Assembly (NCBI GenBank): GCA_035501735.1
Contig: DATJVR010000031.1
Coordinates: 99,097 to 163,096 of the forward strand
Direction of reading: 5' to 3'
Length of the DNA stretch: 64,000 nt
From: PNAI01 sp035501735
GTDB lineage: Bacteria; Pseudomonadota; Alphaproteobacteria; Rhizobiales; Xanthobacteraceae
The notes beneath the pieces were generated by a model. It searched no databases and was not told the DNA's origin. It saw only the letters and a program-made list of their open reading frames with translations. Within the stretch, counting starts at the first letter, position 1. The number at the start of each line of letters is the position of its first letter. Position numbers and translations under genes: made by a program. Shown here in pieces: positions 33,408-42,937 of this stretch.

Positions 33408-34421
33408 CTATTTCTTCGTCATTGCGACCGCATCATTCCACACGCTGGCGTCGACGAGGCGGTCGTAGGTCACCGGTTCCTTGTCGGCCTTGATGCCGCC
33501 GGTCTTCTTCAGCACTTGAGTCAGCGCTTCGAGGCGTTTGCGGTCGAGGCCGTTGTCGTTCACCGGCCAGTAGTCGATATCGAGCAGCGGCTTGATCGTC
33601 GCCTTGGCGACAGCCTTGTCGAGGCCGGTCGGTGCCGCGTCCTCGGCGACCTTGTCCCAGTTTTTCGGGTCGTGGATGAATATCGCCGCCTCGTGCAGCG
33701 CCGCCATGACGCGCACGTATGCGTCGCGATTTTCCTTGAGCTTGTCTTGGCGCACGATCCAGACCAGGTAATGGTTGTTCGGGCTTGTCTTGTTGACGGT
33801 GAGAAGCGTGTTGACCTTCTTGCCCTGCAACTCGAGCGTCGCCACGTCATCAAGATGAAGCACGCCGAATTGCAGCCGGCCCGCGAGCATGGCTGCACCG
33901 ACATTCGAGCTGAGCGCGACCTGTTGCACATTGTCGATGGTCAACCCCGGGCAGCCGTTCGCCAGCATGATCCGAAGCGCGATCGAGCGGGCTCCGCCAA
34001 CGGTATCGACCCCAACTCCTTGTCCGGCCGCATCCTTGCACGTTTTGCTCGCCTCGGTGGTGGCCAGTAGGAAATCGGTGTTGGTGATGCCGTAGATCGC
34101 TACCACCGGCGCACCCGTGTTGGAAATCTGGTTGATCAGCAGCGCCGACGGCGAGAGCGAAATCTCGATATCGCCGGCAATGACGGCGCGCGATGCCGTG
34201 GCGCCGGTGTCGAAAGGCTTAATCTCGACGTCGACGCCGTATTTCTTGAACATGCCCTGCTTTTCAGCAACGTACAGAATCGTGGATGCGAACACCGGCG
34301 GTATGCCGGGTGCCGCGATCACGATCTTCTTGCCCTGCGCCATGGCTGGATTTATCGGCGCAGTGGCCAGTGCGGCGGCGAGGATGGCGGCACATCCGAT
34401 CAGCGGGCTCTTGCGGATCAT
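33408..34421 (-). CDS. NitT/TauT-type ABC substrate-binding protein
   Basis: A 337-residue periplasmic receptor (SsuA/THI5-like). The signal peptide (MIRKSPLIGCAAILAAALATA) ends near NPAMAQ. Landmarks are ILYVAEKQGMFKKYGVDVEIKPFDTG after the mature start and a later NTDFLLATTE. It lies between the ATPase and the two permeases of its operon. Ligand unknown. Confidence 0.88.
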   Translation of the reverse strand: MIRKSPLIGCAAILAAALATAPINPAMAQGKKIVIAAPGIPPVFASTILYVAEKQGMFKKYGVDVEIKPFDTGATASRAVIAGDIEISLSPSALLINQISNTGAPVVAIYGITNTDFLLATTEASKTCKDAAGQGVGVDTVGGARSIALRIMLANGCPGLTIDNVQQVALSSNVGAAMLAGRLQFGVLHLDDVATLELQGKKVNTLLTVNKTSPNNHYLVWIVRQDKLKENRDAYVRVMAALHEAAIFIHDPKNWDKVAEDAAPTGLDKAVAKATIKPLLDIDYWPVNDNGLDRKRLEALTQVLKKTGGIKADKEPVTYDRLVDASVWNDAVAMTKK

Positions 34422-34445
34422 CGGTTCCTCCTTGGATAGGTTTTA

Positions 34446-35300
34446 TCATGTCCGGGCGTCATGCGGGTCGCCAAGCGTGAATTCGGCCTTTCGGGCCTCG
34501 CTCATCAGAGTACCCCAAACCCGCTCGCGTAGTTCGGCAAAACGCGGCTCGCGCAAAGTGTCGCGGGTACGTGGGCGCGGCAAATCGACGGTAATGGTTT
34601 CCTCGATTTTGCTCGGCCGTCCCTTGAGCACCACGACCCGGTCGCCCATGAGCACGGCTTCTTCGATCGAATGGGTGACGAACAGCATCGCCATCGGCCG
34701 CTGCTCCCAGATTCGCAGCAGTTCGAATTGCAGGATTTCCCGGGTCTGCGCATCGACCGCCGCGAACGGCTCGTCCATCAGCAACACGCTCGGCGCAACC
34801 GCGAGCGCCCGCGCAAGTCCGCAGCGCTGCTGCATTCCGCCTGACATTTGATAGGGATATGCGTGATCGAAGCCGGCAAGCCCGACCAGATTGATGAACG
34901 CCGGGACGCGGGACGCGATCTCCTCCTTGGAAACCCCCGCCATGCGCAGCCCATAGGCCACGTTGTCGTACACCGTCTTCCACGGGAACAGGCCAAAGTG
35001 CTGAAACACCATCGCGACGCCCGGGATCGGGCGGGTCACGCGGTTCGCGTCGACCCAAATTTCGCCTGCGTCGACCTCGATCAGCCCGTCGATGCAGCGC
35101 AGCAGTGTCGTTTTGCCGCACCCGGACGGGCCGACCAGCGTGACGATTTCATGCGCCCCGATTGAAAAATTGATGTCGCGAAAAACTTCCAGCGAGCCGT
35201 AACGCTTGCCCAGTCCCCGCACGCGGATGCGAGCGGCTGTTTGATCTTGCCGACTTGTCTGATCGGCCTCACTCGCCGTGACGCTCGCCTGTACCTGCAT
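34446..35300 (-). CDS. NitT/TauT-type ABC ATPase
   Basis: A 284-residue ATPase. Walker A is GPSGCGKTT, the signature is MSGGMQQRCGLARAL, and Walker B is VLLMDEPFAAVD, with TMLFVTHSIEEA-like H-loop (MLFVTHSIEEA). The start is ATG at 35300, four bases after the stop of the AhpD-like gene; a TTG three bases upstream is also in frame. It powers the importer encoded by the following three genes. Confidence 0.9.
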   Translation of the reverse strand: MQVQASVTASEADQTSRQDQTAARIRVRGLGKRYGSLEVFRDINFSIGAHEIVTLVGPSGCGKTTLLRCIDGLIEVDAGEIWVDANRVTRPIPGVAMVFQHFGLFPWKTVYDNVAYGLRMAGVSKEEIASRVPAFINLVGLAGFDHAYPYQMSGGMQQRCGLARALAVAPSVLLMDEPFAAVDAQTREILQFELLRIWEQRPMAMLFVTHSIEEAVLMGDRVVVLKGRPSKIEETITVDLPRPRTRDTLREPRFAELRERVWGTLMSEARKAEFTLGDPHDART

Positions 35301-35303
35301 CAA

Positions 35304-35963
35304 TCACTCGGCCGCCTGAACTTTGGAATTGCTTCTCGCCCAGTAATCGGCCGATTGTTTGGAGCGCTTGAGCGCTTGCTCGGTTTCGAAGCCGGGCGCC
35401 ATCGATGCCGACGTGCCGGCAAGAATTTGATGATGCTCGATGTTGAGCGTGCGCAGCCAGCGTTGCTGGCCCATGGTCAAGGCGACGAAATTACCGATCT
35501 CGACCAGTTCCGCTTCGCTGAAATGCTTGTGCAGCCGCGCCCAGAAGGCGTCGTCGGTCTGCAGATCCCAGGTGATCGCCTCGGCATAAGCCAGCGCCGC
35601 CTTTTGCTTGTCATTGTAGCGCGTCGATGTCTCGAAATTGATCAGGTCCATGTAATCGTCTTCGATCAACCCTTGCCGCGCCGCCTTCATCGACCGCTGA
35701 TTGCCGCAATATTCGCACTTCACCGAGCGCGACACATAGATACGGCACAGCTCCTTGATGCTGTGATCGGCGACGCCGTTCTTGAAAATGTCGCGCCACG
35801 AATTGGCGAATGCCCAGAACACCGCCGGCACATGCGCGCGCACCGCTTGGCTCTCCGGCCGCGGCGTGCCCTCGACGCGGCAGCGCTCGAGTTCCGCGAG
35901 CATGGCCGGATCCTTGATGTTGGCCGGATCGACGTAGCTGATGCGAGGCTTTTCGGCGGGCAT
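35304..35963 (-). CDS. Carboxymuconolactone decarboxylase/AhpD-like protein
   Basis: A 219-residue member of the AhpD-like fold. The redox motif CEYC lies in SRSVKCEYCGNQRS near residue 93, with a downstream helix TRYNDKQKAALAYAEAITWD typical of the family. AhpD-type proteins with CxxC act as thiol peroxidase partners, whereas true carboxymuconolactone decarboxylase lacks it. I therefore favour a redox role. It is the first gene of the ABC importer operon, with a GGAGG ribosome-binding site, which hints that it modifies or responds to the imported compound. Confidence 0.83.
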   Translation of the reverse strand: MPAEKPRISYVDPANIKDPAMLAELERCRVEGTPRPESQAVRAHVPAVFWAFANSWRDIFKNGVADHSIKELCRIYVSRSVKCEYCGNQRSMKAARQGLIEDDYMDLINFETSTRYNDKQKAALAYAEAITWDLQTDDAFWARLHKHFSEAELVEIGNFVALTMGQQRWLRTLNIEHHQILAGTSASMAPGFETEQALKRSKQSADYWARSNSKVQAAE

Positions 35964-36231
35964 TTTGTTTCCTCCGATACCGTCTCTTATTTCTAACACC
36001 GCACGTTATGAACGGTACGACTGGTTAAGGTTTATCATTCCTTCGTCGGTCATTCAAGGTTACGGCAAAGTTGAAGCAATCGCGTCACCATTTGTAAAGA
36101 ATACGACTTCAATCAAACTTCAGCATACCTGAAGAACACGTACGCACTTCACCAAATCAATACTATACGGCCTCGATATTGGCCGCACGATACAGCCATA
36201 ACAGTGCGGCTATCATTTTAAGGAAGCAACG
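35964..36231. promoter_or_regulatory. AT-richer divergent intergenic region with palindromes, ahpD-like/cpaB
   Basis: This 268-bp region separates two divergent operons and is AT-richer than its surroundings. It holds a perfect palindrome CTTCAG-CATAC-CTGAAG at 36118-36134. Nearer to cpaB, two alternative stems exclude each other: CGGCC (36168-36172) with GGCCG (36181-36185), and GCCGCAC (36182-36188) with GTGCGGC (36204-36210). A CGTT-ATG-AACG repeat lies near 36008. No gene is visible in it. Confidence 0.45.
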
Positions 36232-37194
36232 GTGCGCGCCAGTACAATCATCATGATTGCCTTTGCCGTCGTGTTCGGCCTGCTCGCCGTTTTTGTCGCG
36301 CAGTCTTGGCTCAACAATCAGGCGGCGTTGCGGATGCGGAATTTCGAGACCGCGTCGAAGCCCGTCACCACACGTACGATCGTCGTTGCCAGCAAGCCGC
36401 TGCGTTTTGGCACCGAACTCTCCAAGCAAACGCTGCGTGAAATTGGCTGGCCCGAGGATGCGCTCCCGGGCGGCGCGTTTGCCACCATTGATGAAATCGT
36501 AAATGGCGGCCGCCGCGTCGTGCTCACGGCCATCGAACAAAACGAGCCGATCTTGAGTTCGAAGATCACCGGCCCCGGTCAGCGCGCCACGCTCTCGGCC
36601 GTGATCCGGGACGGATTGCGGGCCGTGACTGTGCGCGTCAATGACGTCGAGGGCGTTGGCGGCTTTGTGCTGCCGGGCGATCGCGTCGATGTCATGCTGA
36701 CGCGCCAGGTCGACAAGAATTCCGCCTCGACCGACGTCGTTTTGCAGAACACGCGGGTTCTCGCCATCGATCAGATCGCGGATGAGCGGTCCGACAAGCC
36801 GGCGGTTGTCAAGGCGGTGACGCTCGAGGTCGACACGGTCGGCGCGCAGAAATTGTCGCTGGCCGCATCGATCGGCACGCTTTCGCTGATGTTGCGCAAA
36901 GCCGGTGAGGCGGATGCCGGGACGACGCGCCGCATCACCATTTCGGATCTAACGACGACCAGCGCGCCGGTTGCACCGGAGCGCAAGGGAGCAAGCGGAG
37001 TCTCCACCGTCGAAGTCGTCAGAGGCGTCAATCGACAGGAATACAGCGTGCCAACGGAGAGCGTGAAGAGCGACCGCACAAAGCCCGACACGAAATCTGA
37101 AACCAAGGCGAATGATACCAAGCTGCATTCATCTGAATTTAGCGAACCTCGGACCGCGGCCGAAATTGGGGAGTCGCGGGCCGTGGGCAACTGA
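36232..37194 (+). CDS. cpaB: Tad pilus assembly protein CpaB (RcpC)
   Basis: A 320-residue Flp/Tad pilus assembly protein with an N-terminal membrane anchor (STIIMIAFAVVFGLLAVFVAQSW), then a SAF domain (TIVVASKPLRFGTEL through GQRATLSAV). The RcpC-type domain has VNDVEGVGGFVLPGDRVDVMLT. CpaB stabilises the secretin in the periplasm. The start is GTG at 36232 with AAGGAAG upstream. The C-terminal 70 residues are polar and low in complexity. It opens an eight-gene pilus operon. Confidence 0.92.
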   Translation: MRASTIIMIAFAVVFGLLAVFVAQSWLNNQAALRMRNFETASKPVTTRTIVVASKPLRFGTELSKQTLREIGWPEDALPGGAFATIDEIVNGGRRVVLTAIEQNEPILSSKITGPGQRATLSAVIRDGLRAVTVRVNDVEGVGGFVLPGDRVDVMLTRQVDKNSASTDVVLQNTRVLAIDQIADERSDKPAVVKAVTLEVDTVGAQKLSLAASIGTLSLMLRKAGEADAGTTRRITISDLTTTSAPVAPERKGASGVSTVEVVRGVNRQEYSVPTESVKSDRTKPDTKSETKANDTKLHSSEFSEPRTAAEIGESRAVGN

Positions 37195-37232
37195 GTATTG
37201 GGGAATATCCAACCAAAGGTGGGGAGGATCAC

Positions 37233-38891
37233 GTGAACAAGTGGGAAGCGTCTCGATTCATGGCCGGTGATCGGCAAATGGACCGGAGCAATGAGGTTGT
37301 AATGACCGCTCGGCGGCAGCGCTTGCGCTGCCGCCCATTCTTTCGCGCGCTGACGGTTTCGCTGCTATTCGCAGCCGGAATGCTGATGCATGTCAACGAT
37401 GCGTCGGCGCAGCGTCAGATCGAGATCGGCGGCGGCAAACGCACCGCGACGGTCCCCGTCTATGTCGGAAAATCCGAAGACGTGCGCACCGATACGAGTT
37501 TCGCCGAAATTGTCATCGGCGATCCCGAAGTGGCCGACGTCAATCCCTTGACCGATCGCTCGCTCTCGATCCTCGGCAAGAAGATCGGCACGTCCCGCGT
37601 TTCGGTTTATGGCGAGGGCAAGAAGCTGATCGGCGTCTTTGACGTCGAGGTCCGTTACGACACCTCGATGCTCTCGTCCGAACTGCGGCGCCGCTTTCCC
37701 TATGCCAAGTTTAAGGTCACGGCAATCAATAGCCGCATCTTGCTTTCAGGCACTGCGCCCGACGGCCCGACCGTCGACAAGGCCGTGATGCTTGCGAAGG
37801 CGTTCGGCCCCGACGTCATCAACTCGGTGAGCGTGTCACAACCACAACAAGTCGTTCTGGAGGTCCGCTTCGTCGAGGCCTCGCGCCAGGCGAGCCGCGA
37901 GCTCGGCGTGCAATGGAACGTGTTCGGTCAGAACACGCTCGCCAATATCGGCAACCGGCTGCCGACTTCGCAATTGCCGGTGACGCCTGCCGGCGGTGTG
38001 GGCCGAGACATCCTGGGCGGCGGCACCACGACATTTTCGCAGCCGACCACCAACCCGACCGGGCTGGTCGGAGGTCCCAACGTTCAGGCGTCGGCGGCTA
38101 CGATCTCGCCGATGGCGGTTGCCGGCGTGCTGTCCGGCACCGCCCCGTTCGGCGTGATGGTCGGCCAGATGGTCAGGGCCGGCCTTCAGACCGACGTCAT
38201 CATCAACGCGCTTGAACAAAAGGGCCTCGCCCGCAGTCTGGCTGAACCCAATCTGGTCGCGCTCTCGGGCGACACCGCAAGTTTCCTCGCCGGCGGCGAG
38301 TATCCGGTTCCGGTTCCCGGCACGCTCGGTCAGGTATCGATCGAATACAAGCGCTACGGCGTCGGCCTTGCGTTCACGCCGACGGTGCTGAGCGAGGGCC
38401 TGATCAATCTCAAGATCGAACCCGAGGTCAGCCAGCTCGATCCCAGCCACCCGGTGCAGGTGGCGGGTATTTCCGTGCCGCCGCTGATCGTCCGCCGCGC
38501 CCAGACCACGGTGGAACTGCGCGACGGGCAGAGTTTCGTGATCGGCGGGCTGCTGCAGAGCGATGGGCAGAATTCGCTGTCGCAACTGCCTTGGGTTGGC
38601 GATGTCCCCGTTCTTGGCGCGTTGTTCCGCAGCACGTCTTACCAAAAGAACGAAACCGATCTCGCCATCATCGTCACGCCGCGGCTTGTGCGTCCGACCC
38701 GTCCCGGCGACGTCATCGGAACGCCGCTCGATGGTTCGCAGCCCGTGAACGACATCGACCTGTTCTTGATGGGACAGATCGAAATGCCGCGCGCTCAAAC
38801 CCGCGCGCTGGACGCGGTTCCAACCCGAGAATTCGCCGGCCACGTGCTCGATTTGCCCAAAGGAGCCACCAATGTCTCGATCAAAAATTGA
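37233..38891 (+). CDS. cpaC: Tad pilus secretin CpaC (RcpA)
   Basis: A 552-residue outer-membrane secretin that forms the pilus exit channel. The signal-anchor (ALTVSLLFAAGMLM) follows an unusually long 45-residue leader. A pilus-assembly N-domain comes next (VPVYVGKSEDVRTDTSFAEIVIGDPEVADVNPLTDRS, about residues 70-106). The secretin core is VEVRFVEASRQASRELGVQWNV and the late VELRDGQSFVIGGLL. The GTG start at 37233 has GGGGAGG five bases upstream. Its end overlaps the lipoprotein gene by 20 bases. Confidence 0.92.
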   Translation: MNKWEASRFMAGDRQMDRSNEVVMTARRQRLRCRPFFRALTVSLLFAAGMLMHVNDASAQRQIEIGGGKRTATVPVYVGKSEDVRTDTSFAEIVIGDPEVADVNPLTDRSLSILGKKIGTSRVSVYGEGKKLIGVFDVEVRYDTSMLSSELRRRFPYAKFKVTAINSRILLSGTAPDGPTVDKAVMLAKAFGPDVINSVSVSQPQQVVLEVRFVEASRQASRELGVQWNVFGQNTLANIGNRLPTSQLPVTPAGGVGRDILGGGTTTFSQPTTNPTGLVGGPNVQASAATISPMAVAGVLSGTAPFGVMVGQMVRAGLQTDVIINALEQKGLARSLAEPNLVALSGDTASFLAGGEYPVPVPGTLGQVSIEYKRYGVGLAFTPTVLSEGLINLKIEPEVSQLDPSHPVQVAGISVPPLIVRRAQTTVELRDGQSFVIGGLLQSDGQNSLSQLPWVGDVPVLGALFRSTSYQKNETDLAIIVTPRLVRPTRPGDVIGTPLDGSQPVNDIDLFLMGQIEMPRAQTRALDAVPTREFAGHVLDLPKGATNVSIKN

Positions 38892-39240
38892 TTGCGGCAA
38901 ACTTGTCGTCGCGGCTGTCCTGCTGGGATCGGCCCTCGCCGGCTGCACCGACCTCTATGTCGATCGCCGCGAGACGATTTCGCCGCTGGCCGGTGACGCC
39001 TTGAACGTCAATCGCGCCGCGCAAATGGTCGACCCCTGGCCGCGGGCAAGCGCGAACAACGACTTCGCCTACAATGGCGAGAAGATGCAGACCGCATCCG
39101 AGCGCTACCGCATGGGTCGCGTGATCCCGCCGGTGAACGCAACCACGAGCTCGCTGACCTATTCCCAGGCCGCGCAGGCGGCGCAATCCGCCGCCAGCAC
39201 CCAGGCGTCGTCGGCGCCGTCCAGCACGCCGATCAAATAA
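38872..39240 (+). CDS. Tad pilus lipoprotein, CpaD position
   Basis: A 122-residue lipoprotein. The lipobox LAGC places the modified cysteine near residue 25 (ALAGCTDLYVDRRE). The motif DPWPRASANNDFAYNGEKMQ and the Ser/Ala-rich tail are not clear domain markers. In position (after the secretin, before CpaE) it replaces CpaD, a larger lipoprotein in other Tad loci, and may be a short pilotin. It overlaps cpaC by 20 bases. Confidence 0.72.
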   Translation: MSRSKIDCGKLVVAAVLLGSALAGCTDLYVDRRETISPLAGDALNVNRAAQMVDPWPRASANNDFAYNGEKMQTASERYRMGRVIPPVNATTSSLTYSQAAQAAQSAASTQASSAPSSTPIK

Positions 39241-39294
39241 CCGAAATCACGGGGCGACAACAGAAGGCATGACGCCAACCATGAGTGCAGATCG

Positions 39295-40518
39295 ATGCTG
39301 ATGAGTCGGACAACGACCGCGGCGACTAAGACCGGCATAGCGTTACTGACCAGGGACCCCGAGGTCGAGCAGGTGGCGCGCTCGACCTTTGGCGCAAGCC
39401 CCCAGATCGATCTGCGCATGATCTCCGACACGCTCGCCGGTGCTGCCGAATCCTTTGATGCCGACGGCATCACCGTCGCGGTGATCGACCTCGATGCCGG
39501 TCGTGAGGAAGAGATCCAGGCGCTCGGCCGGCTGATGTCGCGCATTGGCGCCTGGCCGCCGATTGTTGTGATCACGAAATCGTTCGATGAAGCGGTCGCG
39601 CGTCGCCTGCTGCAGATGCGCGTTGCCGATTTCATGGTCAAACCGGTGCAGCCGGTCGAGCTGGTACGCACCTGCGCGCGCGTCGCGGCCGCGCCCGCCA
39701 CCAAGGAGACCACCGAAGCGCAAATCACCACTTTCTTGCCGGCCGTTGGCGGCGCCGGCGTGACCACGCTGGCGATTCAGTCGGCACTTTTGCTGCTCAG
39801 CAGCGGTCAGCGCGGGCGGACCTCGACCTGCCTCGTCGACCTCGACTTCCAACACGGCGCTTGCGCCGACTATCTCGACCTCGAGCCGCGGCTGGATTTG
39901 AAGGAGATCGAACCGCGGCCGGAACGGCTCGACCGCCAGCTGCTCGAAGTCATGCTGTCGCACCACAAATCGGGCCTGGCCGTCGTGGCCGCGCCGAACC
40001 GCCCGGCGGAAATGCGCTCGTTCGATCCCGACATGGTGACTCGGCTGCTCGATCTCGTTTCATCGAACTTCGACTACGTGGTGATCGACATGCCGCGCAC
40101 GTGGTTCTCCTGGACCGACAATGTGCTGCTTGGCTCCAATCGATTGTTCATCGTCAGTGAAATGACCGTTCCGAGCCTGCGTCAGGCCAAGCAGCTCGTC
40201 GCCGCTATTCGCGAACGTCTCGGCGACGAGCCGCAGCCAAAAGTCATCGTCAATCGTTTCGAGCAGCCGCTGTTCGCGACCGGGTTGACCCGCGCCGACA
40301 TCAAGCAGGCGCTGGGCGACGATTTCGTCGGTGCGATTCCGAATAACTATCGCATCGTGCGCGAGGCGATCGATCGCGGCATTCCGCTCGATGAGGTCAA
40401 GCCGGGCAACAAGATCACGGCTGAGCTCAAGAAGCTGATCATTTTGCCGGTCGGCGCGAAAGCAGCCCCCGCGCAAGAGACGAGTCCTGCAAAAAGACCC
40501 GCAGCCGGGTCGCGGTGA
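39295..40518 (+). CDS. cpaE: Tad pilus localisation protein CpaE
   Basis: A 407-residue protein with an N-terminal receiver-like domain (about residues 1-130; ISRIGAWPPIVVITKSFDE) and a MinD/ParA-like ATPase domain. The P-loop is degenerate (VGGAGVTTLA, without the usual lysine), as in many CpaE proteins. The partner motif ADFMVKPVQP ends the receiver domain. CpaE positions the pilus machine at a cell pole. The ATG at 39295 is a simple choice; MSR two codons later is equally possible. Confidence 0.9.
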   Translation: MLMSRTTTAATKTGIALLTRDPEVEQVARSTFGASPQIDLRMISDTLAGAAESFDADGITVAVIDLDAGREEEIQALGRLMSRIGAWPPIVVITKSFDEAVARRLLQMRVADFMVKPVQPVELVRTCARVAAAPATKETTEAQITTFLPAVGGAGVTTLAIQSALLLLSSGQRGRTSTCLVDLDFQHGACADYLDLEPRLDLKEIEPRPERLDRQLLEVMLSHHKSGLAVVAAPNRPAEMRSFDPDMVTRLLDLVSSNFDYVVIDMPRTWFSWTDNVLLGSNRLFIVSEMTVPSLRQAKQLVAAIRERLGDEPQPKVIVNRFEQPLFATGLTRADIKQALGDDFVGAIPNNYRIVREAIDRGIPLDEVKPGNKITAELKKLIILPVGAKAAPAQETSPAKRPAAGSR

Positions 40519-40533
40519 CCGAGGCAGAAAGCA

Positions 40534-41961
40534 ATGATTAGCCGTTTCACCACGCGTCGTTCTGTGGCGCCCGAGAGCCCGGCGCCTTTAGCCGACGCAT
40601 CGGCAACCGCCGGCATGACATGGACGACGCATCCCGAGCCGGATTCGGCGCGCGAGCAACCGCCGGCCGATTCGTCCAATCCGCTGCTGAGCGACAAGTT
40701 GCTCGATGCCAAGGTGCGTCTCCATCGCCGGCTGATCGAAGAGATCAATCTCTCGGCACTGGAGAAGCTCCCCGAAGAGGAGATGCGACAGCAGATCCAG
40801 CAGCTCGTCACGCAATACATCATGGTGGAGCGGCTGGCGCTCAACGCGCAGGAATTGGCCGAATTCGTCAACGAAATCCTCAACGAGATGACGGGTCTTG
40901 GCCCGCTCGAGCCGCTGCTCAAGGATCCCTCGATCAACGACATTCTGATCAACGGCCACGAATGCACCTATGTCGAGCGCGCCGGCATCCTCGAACCCGT
41001 GGCCTGCCGCTTCAAGGACGAGGCGCACCTTCTGCGCATCATCAACAAGATCGTTTCCGCGGTCGGCCGGCGCGTGGATGAATCGCATCCGCTCTGCGAC
41101 GCTCGCTTGCTCGACGGTTCGCGCGTCAACGTCGCCGTGCGCCCGATCGGCGTCGACGGCCCATTGGTCTCGATCCGCAAATTCTCCAAGAAGCCGTTCA
41201 ATCTGAACAAGCTGGTCGAGATCGGCGCGCTGAAGCCGCAAATGGCCGAACTGCTCGCCGGCTCCGTGAAGGCCCGCATCACGACCATCATTTCCGGCGG
41301 CACCGGCTCCGGCAAGACCACGATGCTCAACGCGCTCTCTGCCTTCATTTCCGAGAAGGAACGCCTGATCACCATCGAGGACGCGGCCGAGCTTCAGCTG
41401 CAGCAGCCGCACGTCGCCCGCATGGAGACCCGTCCGCCGAATATTGAGGGCAAGGGCGAAATCCGCCAGCGCGAGCTCGTCAAGAACGCGCTCCGCATGC
41501 GGCCCGAACGCATCATCCTCGGCGAGTGCCGCGGCGAGGAAGCCTTCGACATGTTGCAGGCCATGAACACCGGCCATGAAGGCTCGATGGCGACGATCCA
41601 CGCCAACAATCCGCGCGAGGCGATTTCGCGCCTGGAGCAGATGATCGGCATGGCCGGCCTGCCCATGACGATTGCCTCGATCCGCGGGCAAATCGCCGCC
41701 GCCATTCGCATGATCGTTCAGCTGCAGCGTCTGTCCGACGGCAAACGCCGAGTCACCAGCATCGCCGAAATCACCGGTCTGGAAGGCGACATCGTGCAGA
41801 TGCAGGAAATCTACAAATTCGTCCGTACCTCGACCACCGAAGATGGCGCGGTCGAGGGCCATTTCGTCGCGACCGGCGTGCGGCCGCGCTTTCTCAGCGA
41901 GTTGACCGCGCGCGGCATCAAGATTCCCAGCACTTACTTCGACCCGAGCAAACCGCTGTAA
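40534..41961 (+). CDS. cpaF: Tad pilus assembly ATPase CpaF (TadA)
   Basis: A 475-residue secretion ATPase of the type II/IV group. Walker A GGTGSGKTT is at 255-263, the Walker B region ILGECRGEEAFD follows at about 328, and the His-box GHEGSMATIHANNP is at about 347-360. An N-terminal helical domain (about residues 50-130) precedes it. It forms a hexamer on the inner membrane that drives pilus assembly and retraction with TadB and TadC. The gene follows cpaE by 15 bases. Confidence 0.95.
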   Translation: MISRFTTRRSVAPESPAPLADASATAGMTWTTHPEPDSAREQPPADSSNPLLSDKLLDAKVRLHRRLIEEINLSALEKLPEEEMRQQIQQLVTQYIMVERLALNAQELAEFVNEILNEMTGLGPLEPLLKDPSINDILINGHECTYVERAGILEPVACRFKDEAHLLRIINKIVSAVGRRVDESHPLCDARLLDGSRVNVAVRPIGVDGPLVSIRKFSKKPFNLNKLVEIGALKPQMAELLAGSVKARITTIISGGTGSGKTTMLNALSAFISEKERLITIEDAAELQLQQPHVARMETRPPNIEGKGEIRQRELVKNALRMRPERIILGECRGEEAFDMLQAMNTGHEGSMATIHANNPREAISRLEQMIGMAGLPMTIASIRGQIAAAIRMIVQLQRLSDGKRRVTSIAEITGLEGDIVQMQEIYKFVRTSTTEDGAVEGHFVATGVRPRFLSELTARGIKIPSTYFDPSKPL

Positions 41962-41966
41962 ACGTC

Positions 41967-42935
41967 ATGCCGTTTGAGTTCGATTCAATTCATCTGGTTT
42001 ACGTGCTGGTGGCAGCCTCGGCCGGGCTGTTTGCCGAGGCGATCTATCTGTTGTTCTTCAGGTCGCGCTCGTACCGCAGGAACATCAATCGTCGGCTGGT
42101 TCTCATGTCCGACGAACCCAATCGCGAAATCATGCTGATCCAGCTGCGGCGCGAGCGCGGTCTCACCAGTGGCGGCGATTTTCGGCTTCCCTTGATCAAG
42201 CTCAATCGGCTGATCCTGCAATCCGGCCTGTCGATCGATCTGACCAAGCTCGTGTTCATCGTCGCAATCGTGGCCTTGGTGGCTTTCGGAACGGTCCTGG
42301 TGATCCGCGGACAATGGGTCGAGGCTTTCCTGGCCGCAGTGTTCTGTGGCTTTGTATTGCCGCTGCTGGTTTTGCACATCATGCGCAGCCGCCGGCAGAA
42401 GGCCTTCGGTGCGCAATTTCCCGACGCGCTCGACATCATCGTGCGCAGCCTTCGCGCCGGCCATCCGGTTCCGATCGCGATAACCATGGTGGCGCGCGAG
42501 TCGGCCGATCCGATCGGCACCGAATTCGGCATAGTCGCCGACGAGATCACCTATGGCGCCGATCTCGAAACCGCGATGCGAAACCTGTACTTCCGCATCG
42601 GTCAGGACGATTTGCCGCTGTTCGTCACCGCGGTTGCGATCCAAGGATCGACCGGCGGCAATTTGGGCGAAATCCTCGAGAACCTGTCCGCGGTCATTCG
42701 CCAGCGCTTCAAGATGCGCCGCAAGATCCGCGCACTCGCCGCCGAAGGGCGGGCTTCGGCGCTGATACTCTCATCGCTGCCCATCGTCATGTTCATGATC
42801 GTCCAGCTCGTCGCGCCTGATTTTTACGGCAGCGTTTGGGGAGAGGACATCACCAAGATCATCCTGGCCGTAGCGGGCGGCTGGATGGCTGTCGGCAATT
42901 TCATCATGTATCAGATGGTGAATTTCAGGATCTGA
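41967..42935 (+). CDS. tadB: Tad pilus inner-membrane protein TadB
   Basis: A 322-residue platform protein with a T2SSF domain. It has an N-terminal helix (LVYVLVAASAGLFAEAIYLLFF), a pair of helices near residue 95-125, the T2SSF core from FPDALDIIVRSLRAGHPV through GGNLGEILENLS, and C-terminal helices. It pairs with TadC to form the membrane platform for CpaF. The gene begins five bases after the cpaF stop. Confidence 0.92.
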   Translation: MPFEFDSIHLVYVLVAASAGLFAEAIYLLFFRSRSYRRNINRRLVLMSDEPNREIMLIQLRRERGLTSGGDFRLPLIKLNRLILQSGLSIDLTKLVFIVAIVALVAFGTVLVIRGQWVEAFLAAVFCGFVLPLLVLHIMRSRRQKAFGAQFPDALDIIVRSLRAGHPVPIAITMVARESADPIGTEFGIVADEITYGADLETAMRNLYFRIGQDDLPLFVTAVAIQGSTGGNLGEILENLSAVIRQRFKMRRKIRALAAEGRASALILSSLPIVMFMIVQLVAPDFYGSVWGEDITKIILAVAGGWMAVGNFIMYQMVNFRI

Positions 42936-42937
42936 CC

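Noticed and set aside
35999..36020. CGTT-ATG-AACG near 36008 as an operator of the AhpD-like operon
   Set aside because: The arms are only four bases and the outer bases do not pair well, so chance is likely; it was only mentioned in the intergenic entry.
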